Assembly: GCF_005280585.1 (NCBI RefSeq)
Contig: NZ_SZVO01000006.1
Coordinates: 124,001 to 188,000 of the forward strand
Direction of reading: 5' to 3'
Source: Dyadobacter frigoris
GTDB taxonomy: Bacteria > Bacteroidota > Bacteroidia > Cytophagales > Spirosomataceae
Length of the DNA: 64,000 bases
Shown: positions 51,338 to 61,217 of the stretch, piece after piece
How positions within the stretch are numbered: the stretch's first letter is position 1
How the letters are laid out: each line of letters starts with the position of its first letter
Translations under genes and position numbers: made by a program
The notes under the pieces: model-generated
Told to the model about the DNA's origin: nothing
Databases searched by the model: none
Seen by the model: only the letters and a program-made list of their open reading frames with translations

Positions 51338-53614
51338 TTAAAATGAGGTTCCTTCGTCGTCTGATGTTGATGGCGGGATATAAGTGTCGGTACTATCAGA
51401 TGCTACGTTACCACAATCAAGAACGAAGTTTTCCGGCTTAATAAACGGACCTCTCCGGTACTGGATCAGGGTTTGATCGTCGTATACCTTTTTCATATAT
51501 AAACCCCAGGCCGGCATGGCTGCGCGTCCACCTTGTCCTAATTCTATTGTCCGGAAATGTATTTGCATGTCTTCTCCCCCAACCCAGATTCCCGACACCA
51601 GATTTTGTGTCATTCCCATGAACCAGCTATCGGAATGATTGTTGGTTGTTCCGGTTTTTGCTGCAATTTCATTTCCACTTGTTACACCGTAAGAATGCAA
51701 ACGCCCGGCCGTCCCTCCCCTATCTTCCACAGCTCCACGCATCAGATAGAGCATATCATAGGCAATGGAAGCCTGTAATTCCTGATTTTGTTTTTGGTGA
51801 AATTCCTGCAAAACATTTCCGTTGCGATCTTCAATTCTTAAAATAGTCATCGCTTCCGAACGATAGCCACCATTGGCAAAAGCACAGTAGGCATTCACCA
51901 TTTCAAAAACAGAAACAGAACTGACACCCAAAGCCAATGAAGGATATGGATCCAGTTTACTCGTTATACCCAATTTATGAGCATATTCAACCACCGTTTC
52001 TGGCTTTTCCATTTGTATAATGGCAGCACTGACAGAATTGACAGATTGTCCCAATGCCTGTCTAAGCGTTAATGACTGATTGGTATATTTTCCATTCGAA
52101 TTTTGCGGATTATATTCATTTTCAGGAACCGGTGCATCCACTATTTTGTCACAAGGTGTCAGGAAATTTTTGTCCAGGGCTGCAACATATACAAAGGGTT
52201 TGAAGGTTGAACCCGGCTGACGTGTCCCCTGTTTTACATGATCGTATTTGAAATATTTGAAATTTACACCACCAACCCAAGCCTTGATTTCTCCGCTTCT
52301 CGGATCCATCGATATCATTCCGGCATGTAAAAATCTTTTATAATAACGAATGGAATCCATCGGACTCATCGTCACTTCCTTTTCACCATCGTAAGAAAAA
52401 ACCTTCATTTTATAAGGTCTCTGCATTACTTTCCACGCCTCGTCTTCTCCAACTTCCGCTTTTAAAACCTTGAAATAAGCCAAAGACCGAACTGCCTTTT
52501 CTATAAATCCCGGGATTTCTTTTCCATTCTCGTCAGCCCAGGGATTTCTGCCTTTCCAATGTGCGTCAAAAAGTTTCTGCTGGGTTTTCATATGCTCGTT
52601 CATCGCCTCTTCCTGGTATTGCTGCAAACGGGAATCTATGGTTGTATAAATGCGTAAACCGCTTGTATACAAATCATAATCTGTCCCGTTGTCGTCATTA
52701 TATTGTTTCACCCAGGCCCTCATATAACCGCGCATGGATTCCCTAAAATAAGGAGCCGGGCCGGTATTATGCCCGTCGACGGTAAATCTCAGTGCAAGTG
52801 GTTTTTCTTTTAAACTTTCAAACTCCTCATCCGGCAAATAGTCATATTTTGCCATTTGCGCCAAAACGGTATTCCGGCGGTTTGTCGCATTAACCGGAAA
52901 TCTTAAAGGATTGTATAAGGTAGGATTTTGCAGCATACCTACAAGCAATGCCGCTTCACTCACTTCGAGATCCGACGGTTCTTTGTCAAAATATGTTTTT
53001 GAAGCGACTTTTATACCGAAAGTATTATTTCCAAATGAAACCGTATTCAGGTACATCATCATGATTTCCCGTTTGGTATATTTCCTTTCCAGGGTCACCG
53101 ACAGAATCCATTCCTTGGTTTTGGCGATAACTGTGCGAACAAAAGGAATTTTACCAAGCAAACCTTCAAACTTTTCCGAACGTGTTTCAAAAAGATTTTT
53201 GGCAACTTGCTGCGTCAGTGTACTTCCTCCGCCCGAACTCGCATTTCCCAACAGAACACCTTTGGCAACCCGCAGCATACTTCTTGGATCAATACCTGAA
53301 TGGTTTAGAAAACGAGCGTCTTCTGTCGCTACCAATGCATCAGTAACATTTTTAGAAACCTGTTCAAATTCAACCGGCGTACGGTTTTCAAAGAAATATT
53401 TACCCAATGATTTACCATCCTCCGACATTAATTCAGAGGCAAGTTCACTTTTCGGATTTTCAAGGGTAACAAGATCCGGCATTCCACCGAAAAGCCATAA
53501 AAAATTAAAACTGACGGCAACGACATAAAGTATAAAAAGCCCCAGGCCTAAAGCTGTAAACAACCAGACGCGTATAATGCTGCGACGGTATTTTCCTGGC
53601 TGCAACTCAATCAT
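51338..53614 (-). CDS. Class A penicillin-binding protein 1A (copy 2)
   Basis: A 758-residue bifunctional peptidoglycan synthase. An N-terminal transmembrane helix is followed by the glycosyltransferase domain (EDARFLNHSGIDPRS; GGGSTLTQQVAKN) and the transpeptidase domain with Ser469 in STFK, Ser524-Val-Asn526 in SVN and KTGT starting at Lys653. All catalytic motifs are present. It polymerises glycan strands and cross-links peptides. The start is 27 bp after the stop of a highly similar paralogue, so the pair is a tandem duplication and probably one transcript. Confidence 0.94.
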   Translation of the reverse strand: MIELQPGKYRRSIIRVWLFTALGLGLFILYVVAVSFNFLWLFGGMPDLVTLENPKSELASELMSEDGKSLGKYFFENRTPVEFEQVSKNVTDALVATEDARFLNHSGIDPRSMLRVAKGVLLGNASSGGGSTLTQQVAKNLFETRSEKFEGLLGKIPFVRTVIAKTKEWILSVTLERKYTKREIMMMYLNTVSFGNNTFGIKVASKTYFDKEPSDLEVSEAALLVGMLQNPTLYNPLRFPVNATNRRNTVLAQMAKYDYLPDEEFESLKEKPLALRFTVDGHNTGPAPYFRESMRGYMRAWVKQYNDDNGTDYDLYTSGLRIYTTIDSRLQQYQEEAMNEHMKTQQKLFDAHWKGRNPWADENGKEIPGFIEKAVRSLAYFKVLKAEVGEDEAWKVMQRPYKMKVFSYDGEKEVTMSPMDSIRYYKRFLHAGMISMDPRSGEIKAWVGGVNFKYFKYDHVKQGTRQPGSTFKPFVYVAALDKNFLTPCDKIVDAPVPENEYNPQNSNGKYTNQSLTLRQALGQSVNSVSAAIIQMEKPETVVEYAHKLGITSKLDPYPSLALGVSSVSVFEMVNAYCAFANGGYRSEAMTILRIEDRNGNVLQEFHQKQNQELQASIAYDMLYLMRGAVEDRGGTAGRLHSYGVTSGNEIAAKTGTTNNHSDSWFMGMTQNLVSGIWVGGEDMQIHFRTIELGQGGRAAMPAWGLYMKKVYDDQTLIQYRRGPFIKPENFVLDCGNVASDSTDTYIPPSTSDDEGTSF

Positions 53615-53641
53615 AAAATAAGATTTCCTAAGTGATTATTT

Positions 53642-55939
53642 TTAAAACAATGCTCCTTCGTCGTCGGAGCGGGAAGGTGGAATATAGGTATCTGTGCTAT
53701 CAGAAGCAACATTACCACAATTTAAAACAAAATTCTCCGGTTTATTAAAAGCTCCTTTTTTATATTGAACCAATGTCGGATCGTCATATACCTTTTTCAT
53801 ATACAAACCCCATGCCGGCATCGCAACGTGGCCGCCCTGTCCAAGCTGCATTGTTCTGAAGTGTATAGACATATCTTCACCGCCGACCCAGATTCCGGAA
53901 ACAAGGTGCTGCGTCATTCCCATAAACCATCCATCTGAATAATTTTGAGAAGTTCCGGTTTTTGCTGCAATTTCATTTCCTTCCGTTACGCCATAAGTTC
54001 TTAGACGACTGGCCGTTCCACCCGGATCTTCCACGGCTCCACGCATCAAATACAACATACTATATGCCATATTTTCGCTTAATTCCTGATTTTGCTTTTG
54101 GTAAAATTGTTGTAAAACATTCCCGTTTCTATCTTCAATTCTCAAAATCGACATAGCTTCCGTTCTATGTCCGCCATTTGCAAAGGCACAATAAGCGTTC
54201 ACCATTTCAAAAACAGTAACGGAACTGATACCGAGACAAAGGGAAGGTTTTGGATTTAATTTGCTTGTAATACCCAGTTTGTGTGCATATTCAACAACAG
54301 TATTGGGCTTAACCATTTTTATAATATTGGCACTCACCGAATTCACAGATTTCCCAAGGGCCTGTCTCAATGACAAAGGACGATAAGAAAATTTGTTACC
54401 TGAATTATGCGGTGTCCATCCACCGGGAACGCCATCTGACAAACCGAAATGAACGGGTGCGTCCATAATACGATCACAGGGTGTCAAAAAGTTTTTATCC
54501 AGAGCAGAAACATAAACGAAAGGCTTGAAGGTAGAACCAGGTTGGCGAGCCCCCTGTTTTACGTGGTCATATTTGAAATATTTAAAATTGACACCGCCAA
54601 CCCAGGCTTTTATTTGTCCATTCCGCGGATCCATCGACATCATTCCCGCGTGCAAAAATCTTTTGTAATACCGCAAAGAATCAATCGGACTCATGGTCAT
54701 TTCTTTTTCGCCATCATAAGAAAAAACTTTCATCTTGTACGGACGGCGCATTACTTTCCATGCCTCTTTTTCCCCTACTTCTTTTTTCAAAACATTAAAA
54801 TAAGGTAAAGCCCGAACAGCCTTTTCAATAAATCCGGGTATTTCTTTCCCTTCCGGATTTGCCCAGGGATTTCTGTCTTTCCAATGTGCGTCAAAAAGTT
54901 TTTGCTGCGTTCGCATATGCTCATTCAGTGCGTCTTCCTGATATTTTTGCATTCTGGAATCGATGGTTGTATAAATCCGAAGTCCGCTGGTATACAAATC
55001 CAGATCAGTTCCGTTTTCTTCATTGAATTGTTTTACCCACGCTTTCATATATCCACGCATGGATTCGCGGAAATAAGGTGCTAAACCTGTATTATGTCCA
55101 TCGACCGTGAATTTCATACCCAAAGACTTTTCTTTTAAAGTCTCTAATTTCTCTTCGGGCAGGTAATTATATTTTACCATTTGAGCCAAAACAGTATTTC
55201 TACGATTCAACGCATTGGTAGGAAATCTAAGCGGATTATATAAGGTAGGATTTTGTAGCATTCCGACAAGAAGTGCGGCTTCATTTACATTAAGATCCCA
55301 GGCGTCTTTATCAAAATAAGTTTTGGCAGCAACTTTAATTCCGTAAGTATTATTTCCAAAAGATACGGTATTCAGGTACATCATCATGATTTCCCTCTTA
55401 GTATATTTTCTTTCCAAAACCACGGAAAGAATCCATTCCTTGGTCTTTGCGATAACGGTACGGATCAAAGGAATTTTACCCAAAATGCCTTCATACTTCT
55501 CGGAGCGGGTCTGGAAAAGATTTTTTGCAACCTGTTGCGTAAGCGTACTACCACCACCAGAACTGGAATTCCCTGAAACTACACCTTTAAATACACGGGC
55601 CAAACTTCGCGGGTCTATACCCGAGTGATTTACAAAACGCGCATCTTCCGTAGCAACCAATGCTTCAATAAGATTTGGGGAAATCTGGTCAAATTCAATG
55701 GGCGTGCGGTTTTCAAAGAAGTATTTCCCCAGCGATTTCCCGTCTTCCGAAATCAGTTCGGAAGCAAGTTCACTTTTAGGATTTTCGAGCGTTTTAAGGT
55801 CTGGCATTCCACCGAAAAGCCATAACAAATTTACGCTTACGGAGAAAATGTAAAATATAAAAAGACCCAGGCCAATTGCTGCAAATTCCCAAAGGCGGAT
55901 AATGCTGCGACGATATTTTCCTGGCTGCAATTCAATCAT
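53642..55939 (-). CDS. Class A penicillin-binding protein 1A (copy 1)
   Basis: A 765-residue paralogue of the downstream gene, similar along its full length. The glycosyltransferase motifs (EDARFVNHSGIDPRS, GGGSTLTQQVAKN) and transpeptidase motifs STFK (Ser469), SVN and KTGT (Lys660) are intact. A short extra segment (PVHFGLSDGVPGGWTPHNSGN) near the transpeptidase core distinguishes it from copy 2. It is promoter-proximal: TATCTTTG lies at 55999-55992. Having two complete copies in tandem suggests differing conditions of use or a recent duplication. Confidence 0.94.
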   Translation of the reverse strand: MIELQPGKYRRSIIRLWEFAAIGLGLFIFYIFSVSVNLLWLFGGMPDLKTLENPKSELASELISEDGKSLGKYFFENRTPIEFDQISPNLIEALVATEDARFVNHSGIDPRSLARVFKGVVSGNSSSGGGSTLTQQVAKNLFQTRSEKYEGILGKIPLIRTVIAKTKEWILSVVLERKYTKREIMMMYLNTVSFGNNTYGIKVAAKTYFDKDAWDLNVNEAALLVGMLQNPTLYNPLRFPTNALNRRNTVLAQMVKYNYLPEEKLETLKEKSLGMKFTVDGHNTGLAPYFRESMRGYMKAWVKQFNEENGTDLDLYTSGLRIYTTIDSRMQKYQEDALNEHMRTQQKLFDAHWKDRNPWANPEGKEIPGFIEKAVRALPYFNVLKKEVGEKEAWKVMRRPYKMKVFSYDGEKEMTMSPIDSLRYYKRFLHAGMMSMDPRNGQIKAWVGGVNFKYFKYDHVKQGARQPGSTFKPFVYVSALDKNFLTPCDRIMDAPVHFGLSDGVPGGWTPHNSGNKFSYRPLSLRQALGKSVNSVSANIIKMVKPNTVVEYAHKLGITSKLNPKPSLCLGISSVTVFEMVNAYCAFANGGHRTEAMSILRIEDRNGNVLQQFYQKQNQELSENMAYSMLYLMRGAVEDPGGTASRLRTYGVTEGNEIAAKTGTSQNYSDGWFMGMTQHLVSGIWVGGEDMSIHFRTMQLGQGGHVAMPAWGLYMKKVYDDPTLVQYKKGAFNKPENFVLNCGNVASDSTDTYIPPSRSDDEGALF

Positions 55940-55991
55940 ATGTGGGGATAATTTATTAGTGAATCGTATTTAAACGGATCAATCAAGTCAA

Positions 55992-55999
55992 CAAAGATA
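55992..55999 (-). promoter_or_regulatory. -7 element TATCTTTG of the PBP1A pair
   Basis: An exact TAnnTTTG match on the minus strand, leaving a leader of about 45-50 nt before the ATG at 55939. Confidence 0.55.
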
Positions 56000-56012
56000 C
56001 AATTTCCGTAAA

Positions 56013-58235
56013 TTATCTCTTTCCAACTGAAATTTCCCTTGATTCCTGCATTTCTTTAAGTCTTGGCAAATAAATGCTGCCGGGATATAAACGAACAAAC
56101 TCGTTAATAGCTTGCAGATAAGATTCCCGTCCTCTGACTTTCCCCACTAAAAATACTCTGAGCAGTGCAAACTTGTCTTCCAGCATACTTCCTTTATATG
56201 CCGGCAAATCTGCTTCAATTTCTTCAAGGGCTTTGGTAAAATTCCCATCAGCATACAATTGATAAGCACTTTCATAAGCTTTCACAGGATTATTTCTATT
56301 CTTATCATCACCAATTCCACTACCAACAGACTTATTAATTAACCTTGCATAGGTTGAATTTGGGAATTCCGATGTCAGTTTATCTTTCCATACGATACGA
56401 TTTTTGTCCTCTTCCGCCAGCGTCAGATACATCAGATAATAGATTTCTTCCCTGTATTGTGTTTTTGGATATTCCGTTAAAACCCTGTTAAAAGTTGCTA
56501 CGGCTCTATCCGGTTCCTTAAGATCGAAGCGATAAATTTTTCCAAGATTATATAACGCGTCCTCTTTTCTTTTCTGTGAAACTGTAAAACTAGAATCGGT
56601 CAAAGGAATTTTCTTTTTAAGATTGTCGTGCCTTGCCTGCCAAAGCGCAGATCCCTTTGCCATAACAGGTTCAGCTGCAACTACCGGAAGTCCCTTACCA
56701 TTTGACGCGCTGTCGGCAGGATTATTGCCTCGGGAAGCCACTGATGTTATTTGTTTGGTACTTCTCCGCCAATCATCTTCAAGTACCCGGTTTCCCCAAA
56801 GTCTGCGAAATTCTATTTTTCCCTGATTAATCATAGCCGGGTCATATAATTCCCAGCGACGGTCAGTACTGTTAGGAATGGATCCGCCGGGACTTAAATT
56901 AATCTGGTTATTCGCTGCGAGCTGCGCTGATTTAAGGCGTTTCTCATCTTCAATTCTCGCCTTTTCCAGTTCTTCAATTATATTATCTATTTTGTCATCC
57001 AAAGCTTTTGGATTCATATGGGACAGAATCTGCAAACTGTCTTCCGTTTTTACAATGGTCAGCTGTGTAACAAAATTATCCAACGCAAGTTTACGGTCAG
57101 AAACCACACGATATTCCTGTGCATCTTTTGGCAGGATTGTCAGAGCGCTGTCATAGTAAGCTTTTGCGAGTTCATACCTTTCAAGGGCATCATAATGAAT
57201 TCTTGCAAGTTGTAGATAAGTATAAGCTTTCTGGACATTATTTTTTCCGGAGGCCAGCGAAGCTGATTTTTGCAAATATTTTACCGCTTCCGGCAATTGC
57301 TTTCTATGTTCGGCAAGAAGTCCCATGGTAAAGTAAATCCGATCCCGAAGATCGTTGTTCTTTCTGTCACGCAGCATTCTGTCAAAACCCACAGAAGAAA
57401 CATCGGTTTTAGGATCAATAATAACCTGGTTTTGTAATGAATTCATGGAAGAATAAAATCCAAGATCATAATCCGGGCGATTTTTACTAACACTTTTGTA
57501 ATGTTTGTTAGCAAGTGCAAATTGGCCCAGACGATCGTACATCTGAGCGGCAGCAAAATGTAATCTTGCTGTTTCAATAGATTTACTTAACAACGGAAAT
57601 GTTTCCTCCAAAATCGCAACAGAGGTAAGATATTCACCATTTTGCTGGTGCAAATATGCTTTTGTCAGATAAAAATCTTTGGTAGCATCTTTGGTTAAAG
57701 TTTGCTGGCTCAGATATTCCGCAACGCCAAGCGCATTTGAATAGTCCTTGCGACTGATGTAAGCACGCATCAAAACGATCAATGCATTATTTTTATCATT
57801 TTCATCCTTACCATTGGCATAAACATAACGTAAGGCTTCCAGGCCATCGGCCCATTGACCAAGGTATAAGCGGGCTTTCCCAAGAATAATATAGCTGTTA
57901 TCAACCCACTTGCTGTTCTGATGTTTTTCAGCAACAATGGAAGTTTTCTTAACTGCATCCAGCAACTGAGGTTTTACCGGAATCGCAAGAATCGAATCCA
58001 GAGGCATCAAAATAGGCAATAGCTGATTGTAATCTTCCTTGAAAGCTGCACGCATCGCAAATTCAGCATCAAGCATATCCTGCTCAGCAATGAAATAGGC
58101 ATTATAATGAGAGGAAACATTATGGAAATTCACAGCCGCTGGTCGCGAACTGTATTGGGAGCACCCGATCAGTAGACATACAAACAACAGACAGAACGCT
58201 GATGTTTGAATAAAACGGGCTAGTGTATGAGTCAC
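56013..58235 (-). CDS. SprE/PorW-like TPR lipoprotein of the type IX secretion system
   Basis: The GTG at 58235 (V/M-THTLARFIQTSAFCLLFVCLLIGC) is preferred: it gives a lipoprotein signal with lipobox LLIGC, whereas the longest frame begins at a TTG inside the -7 box at 58282-58275. The ~740-residue mature part is rich in TPR helices (KHYKSV, ALNVAEY-type repeats) and has the N-terminal NFHNVSSHYNAYFIAE text typical of SprE/PorW, an outer-membrane lipoprotein required for T9SS. A Ser/Pro-rich disordered stretch lies near 455-560. Divergent from the ATP synthase operon. Confidence 0.85.
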   Translation of the reverse strand: MTHTLARFIQTSAFCLLFVCLLIGCSQYSSRPAAVNFHNVSSHYNAYFIAEQDMLDAEFAMRAAFKEDYNQLLPILMPLDSILAIPVKPQLLDAVKKTSIVAEKHQNSKWVDNSYIILGKARLYLGQWADGLEALRYVYANGKDENDKNNALIVLMRAYISRKDYSNALGVAEYLSQQTLTKDATKDFYLTKAYLHQQNGEYLTSVAILEETFPLLSKSIETARLHFAAAQMYDRLGQFALANKHYKSVSKNRPDYDLGFYSSMNSLQNQVIIDPKTDVSSVGFDRMLRDRKNNDLRDRIYFTMGLLAEHRKQLPEAVKYLQKSASLASGKNNVQKAYTYLQLARIHYDALERYELAKAYYDSALTILPKDAQEYRVVSDRKLALDNFVTQLTIVKTEDSLQILSHMNPKALDDKIDNIIEELEKARIEDEKRLKSAQLAANNQINLSPGGSIPNSTDRRWELYDPAMINQGKIEFRRLWGNRVLEDDWRRSTKQITSVASRGNNPADSASNGKGLPVVAAEPVMAKGSALWQARHDNLKKKIPLTDSSFTVSQKRKEDALYNLGKIYRFDLKEPDRAVATFNRVLTEYPKTQYREEIYYLMYLTLAEEDKNRIVWKDKLTSEFPNSTYARLINKSVGSGIGDDKNRNNPVKAYESAYQLYADGNFTKALEEIEADLPAYKGSMLEDKFALLRVFLVGKVRGRESYLQAINEFVRLYPGSIYLPRLKEMQESREISVGKR

Positions 58236-58274
58236 AAATAAAGACTTTAGGGATGATATTTTATCTTTTCCTGG

Positions 58275-58282
58275 CAAAGCTA
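58275..58282 (-). promoter_or_regulatory. -7 element TAGCTTTG of the SprE-like gene
   Basis: An exact TAnnTTTG match on the minus strand. It overlaps the TTG start of the longest reading frame, which supports use of the GTG at 58235 downstream. Confidence 0.6.
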
Positions 58283-58316
58283 AAACGGTATTTTACTTAA
58301 TAACGTATCGAAGATA

Positions 58317-58637
58317 ATGCCATTTACAAAATTTGAAGCAACTTTACCTATAAATTCTACAAAAACGCAGATGAAAGAGGATAAAAATGGATGGAAAAAT
58401 CAGGAAAATAAACCTTTTTCCAGCAAGGGGACTTCCCGAAATACGCCCTCAAACTTCATCAGATACTCCGGAATGGCCATGCAAATGCTGGGCACTATAT
58501 TGATTTTCACCTATGCTGGTTACAAACTGGATCACTGGCGAATGAATAAAACACCGGTTTGGACTCTGATTTTATCGCTTACTTCCATTGCTGCGTCTTT
58601 GTACTTATTAATACGCAGCATGCCAAAAGCAAAATGA
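58317..58637 (+). CDS. atpZ: AtpZ/AtpI-type F0F1 ATP synthase accessory protein
   Basis: A 106-residue protein with two membrane helices: MAMQMLGTILIFTYAGYKLDHW and TLILSLTSIAASLYLLIRS. The YAGYKLDHW pattern and two-helix hairpin match the AtpZ family, proposed to act in magnesium transport or c-ring assembly with AtpI. The ATG at 58317 is used; an ATG at 58371 would also fit the core. It begins the ATP synthase operon, divergent from the SprE-like gene. Confidence 0.82.
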   Translation: MPFTKFEATLPINSTKTQMKEDKNGWKNQENKPFSSKGTSRNTPSNFIRYSGMAMQMLGTILIFTYAGYKLDHWRMNKTPVWTLILSLTSIAASLYLLIRSMPKAK

Positions 58638-58695
58638 TTTTTGTCACCCTTTGCTTACAAATTACTTACATTTCAAATTACCACTTTTAGTTCAC

Positions 58696-59055
58696 ATGTT
58701 ACGAAGCATTATTGCCTCCATTATTTTAGCAATTGCATTATTTCTAGTACAGCGTTTTGTCAATGCTGCCTGGATACATCCTTATATATGGTACATCCTG
58801 GCCTTCTTTGTGATGCTGTCATTTCTCATTCACCGGTTGATGGAATACGGGTTAAAAAACAATCGTGAAAAATTTGTAACGTTTTACCTTTCTACCATAG
58901 TCGGGCGCTTTATATTGAGTATAATCTTTATTGCCATATTTTTATATTCAGGGTTAACTGATTCATTTACATTTGTTCTCAACTTTTTTGCACTGTATTT
59001 ATTTTATACATGCTTTGAAATATATGGTTTGTATTGTAACTTGCGCCGCGATTGA
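58696..59055 (+). CDS. Putative AtpI-like membrane protein of the ATP synthase operon
   Basis: The ATG at 58696 (MLRSIIASIILAIALFLVQ) is preferred to an upstream TTG at 58651. The 119-residue protein has about four hydrophobic helices. Sequence similarity to known AtpI is not obvious by eye, but its place between atpZ and atpB matches the slot of AtpI-like genes in Bacteroidota. It may help assemble the c-ring; this is inference from context. AtpB starts 24 bp after it. Confidence 0.7.
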   Translation: MLRSIIASIILAIALFLVQRFVNAAWIHPYIWYILAFFVMLSFLIHRLMEYGLKNNREKFVTFYLSTIVGRFILSIIFIAIFLYSGLTDSFTFVLNFFALYLFYTCFEIYGLYCNLRRD

Positions 59056-59079
59056 CAAAGCATAGTATTTCAAGCATTT

Positions 59080-60174
59080 ATGTATACGCCTTTAAGACTC
59101 TTTATAACTACTGCCCTTGTTGCGGCAACCTGCTTTTTTAACCTTCCGGCGCAAGCTCAGGAATCAGGTCAGCATGACCAGAATCCGATAGCTGATACGG
59201 TCAACAAAGAAGAGCGCGAAATAGAACATAATCTGGAAGAGTCCGAACAGAAATTTAACATCGGACAGATGATCATGCACCACATTGCCGATTCTCACGA
59301 GTGGGAATTCTCTCATGGTGTTGCTATTCCACTTCCTGTAATTCTTTATTCTGCTGACCGCGGAATTGAATTATTCTCATCTTCCAATTTTCACAATGAG
59401 CACCATGAATACAATGGTTATCATTTAGTACACGGAGATTCTGAAACGGTTGAACCTGTTGATCATGAGCGCAAGATCTACGACTTTTCAATTACGAAAA
59501 ACGTAGCTTCCATGATGCTTAGTGCAGTGATCCTTATCCTTATTTTTACTAGCATTGGTAAAGCTTACCAACGCAACGTGGGAAAAGCACCGAAAGGATT
59601 CCAGTCAGCTATGGAAATCGTTATTCTTTTCATTCGTGACGATGTGGTTAAACCAAATGTTGGCCCTAACTACGAAAAATACCTTCCATACCTTTTGACA
59701 TTGTTTTTCTTTATACTTGTCAATAACATTTTAGGTCTTCTTCCAGGTGCTGCGAACGTGACGGGTAACATCGCCATCACGATGACACTTGCCGTGATCA
59801 CTTTTATCATTGTTCACATCAATGCAAACAAAAATTATTACAAACACCTTGTAAGTCCTCCGGGTGTTCCTGCTCCATTATTGCTTATCATGATACCTGT
59901 TGAAGTTGTTGGTGTATTCATGAAGCCGTTCTCTCTTATGGTTCGTCTTTTTGCAAACATGACAGCTGGTCACATTATTCTTTTAAGTCTTTTTGGATTG
60001 ATCTTTATTTTCCAGAGCATGTTCATCGCTCCGGTGATATCGTTATTTGCCTTGTTCCTTAACTTCATCGAAATCATGGTGGCGTTTATCCAGGCATTTA
60101 TTTTTACCCTGTTATCGTCCATGTACATCGGCAGTGCTATTGAAGAGCATGGCCATGCCGATCACGGACATTGA
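59080..60174 (+). CDS. atpB: F0F1 ATP synthase subunit a
   Basis: A 364-residue F0 channel subunit with an unusual N-terminal signal peptide (ITTALVAATCFFNLPAQAQ) and a His/Glu-rich periplasmic stretch before the membrane part, as is common in Bacteroidota. The C-terminal core has PYLLTLFFFILVNNILGLLPG and MVRLFANMTAGHIILLSL, where the essential Arg lies, then a histidine tail (HGHADHGH). It forms the proton half-channels against the c-ring. Confidence 0.94.
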   Translation: MYTPLRLFITTALVAATCFFNLPAQAQESGQHDQNPIADTVNKEEREIEHNLEESEQKFNIGQMIMHHIADSHEWEFSHGVAIPLPVILYSADRGIELFSSSNFHNEHHEYNGYHLVHGDSETVEPVDHERKIYDFSITKNVASMMLSAVILILIFTSIGKAYQRNVGKAPKGFQSAMEIVILFIRDDVVKPNVGPNYEKYLPYLLTLFFFILVNNILGLLPGAANVTGNIAITMTLAVITFIIVHINANKNYYKHLVSPPGVPAPLLLIMIPVEVVGVFMKPFSLMVRLFANMTAGHIILLSLFGLIFIFQSMFIAPVISLFALFLNFIEIMVAFIQAFIFTLLSSMYIGSAIEEHGHADHGH

Positions 60175-60181
60175 TTTTTAA

Positions 60182-60484
<303 letters not shown>

Positions 60485-60555
60485 TAACGAATTTGGGATT
60501 CAGGTCCCGGCTGTATCTTCTTTCGCATTAGGCCTGGAAGTTGGCAAAAAAATTA

Positions 60556-60580
60556 CCGTGGAAGCAATAGGCTTCCACGG
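60556..60580 (+). terminator. Hairpin between atpE and atpF, possible attenuator
   Basis: CCGTGGAAGC-AATAG-GCTTCCACGG: a perfect 10-bp GC-rich stem with 5-nt loop followed by ATTTTAATAA. The 186-bp gap is the longest in the operon and no gene lies in it. A partial terminator here would give more c subunit than b. Confidence 0.55.
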
Positions 60581-60670
60581 ATTTTAATAAAAAAGAGTGC
60601 TTTGAAGGAATTGTTACAATAACCTGAACTTCGCATTTCAAGATTTTACAACTCACAAAACTCAGATATT

Positions 60671-61165
60671 ATGTCATTGCTTACTCCAAACCCAGGTCTT
60701 ATTTTCTGGATGCTGGTGGTATTTTTACTGGTAGTTTTCATTCTTGCCAAGTTTGCATGGAAACCAATCATTAAAGGCTTAAAAGATCGTGAAAACGAAA
60801 TTCAGGGTGCTTTGGATCTTGCAGAAAGAACCAAATCTGAAATGGTTAAACTGAAAGCAGATAACGAAAAACTGATCATTGAAGCGAACGCGGTTCGTGA
60901 CCGTATTCTTCGTGACGCCAAAGAAGCTTCGGACCGTATGATTGCTGAGTCGAAAGACAGAGCAATTATTGAAGGACAGAAAATGATTGATAGCGCACGC
61001 GATACGATCCGTAACGAACAACAGGCTGCAATCGCTAAAATGCGTAAAGAAGTTGCCGTTTTATCTCTTGAAATTGCTGAGCAGGTATTGCACCGCGAAT
61101 TGAAAGATAAAGAATCTCAGGAAAAACTGATTTCAGATCTTGCGTCTTCAGCTCGCATGAACTAA
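60671..61165 (+). CDS. atpF: F0F1 ATP synthase subunit b
   Basis: A 164-residue peripheral stalk protein. A single N-terminal transmembrane helix (LIFWMLVVFLLVVFILAKFAW) is followed by a long charged amphipathic helix (KDRENEIQGALDLAERTKSEM onward) typical of subunit b. It anchors F1 to F0. The gene follows atpE after a hairpin and precedes atpH by 52 bp. Confidence 0.94.
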   Translation: MSLLTPNPGLIFWMLVVFLLVVFILAKFAWKPIIKGLKDRENEIQGALDLAERTKSEMVKLKADNEKLIIEANAVRDRILRDAKEASDRMIAESKDRAIIEGQKMIDSARDTIRNEQQAAIAKMRKEVAVLSLEIAEQVLHRELKDKESQEKLISDLASSARMN

Positions 61166-61217
61166 TTCGTTACCGAAGTAGTAACGTCCATTTCATTCAA
61201 AAATTAATTGATTCCCT

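Noticed and set aside
52911-53528. 205-residue plus-strand ORF inside the PBP1A gene
   Set aside because: Antisense shadow of a conserved PBP region; the paralogue shows similar antisense open frames.
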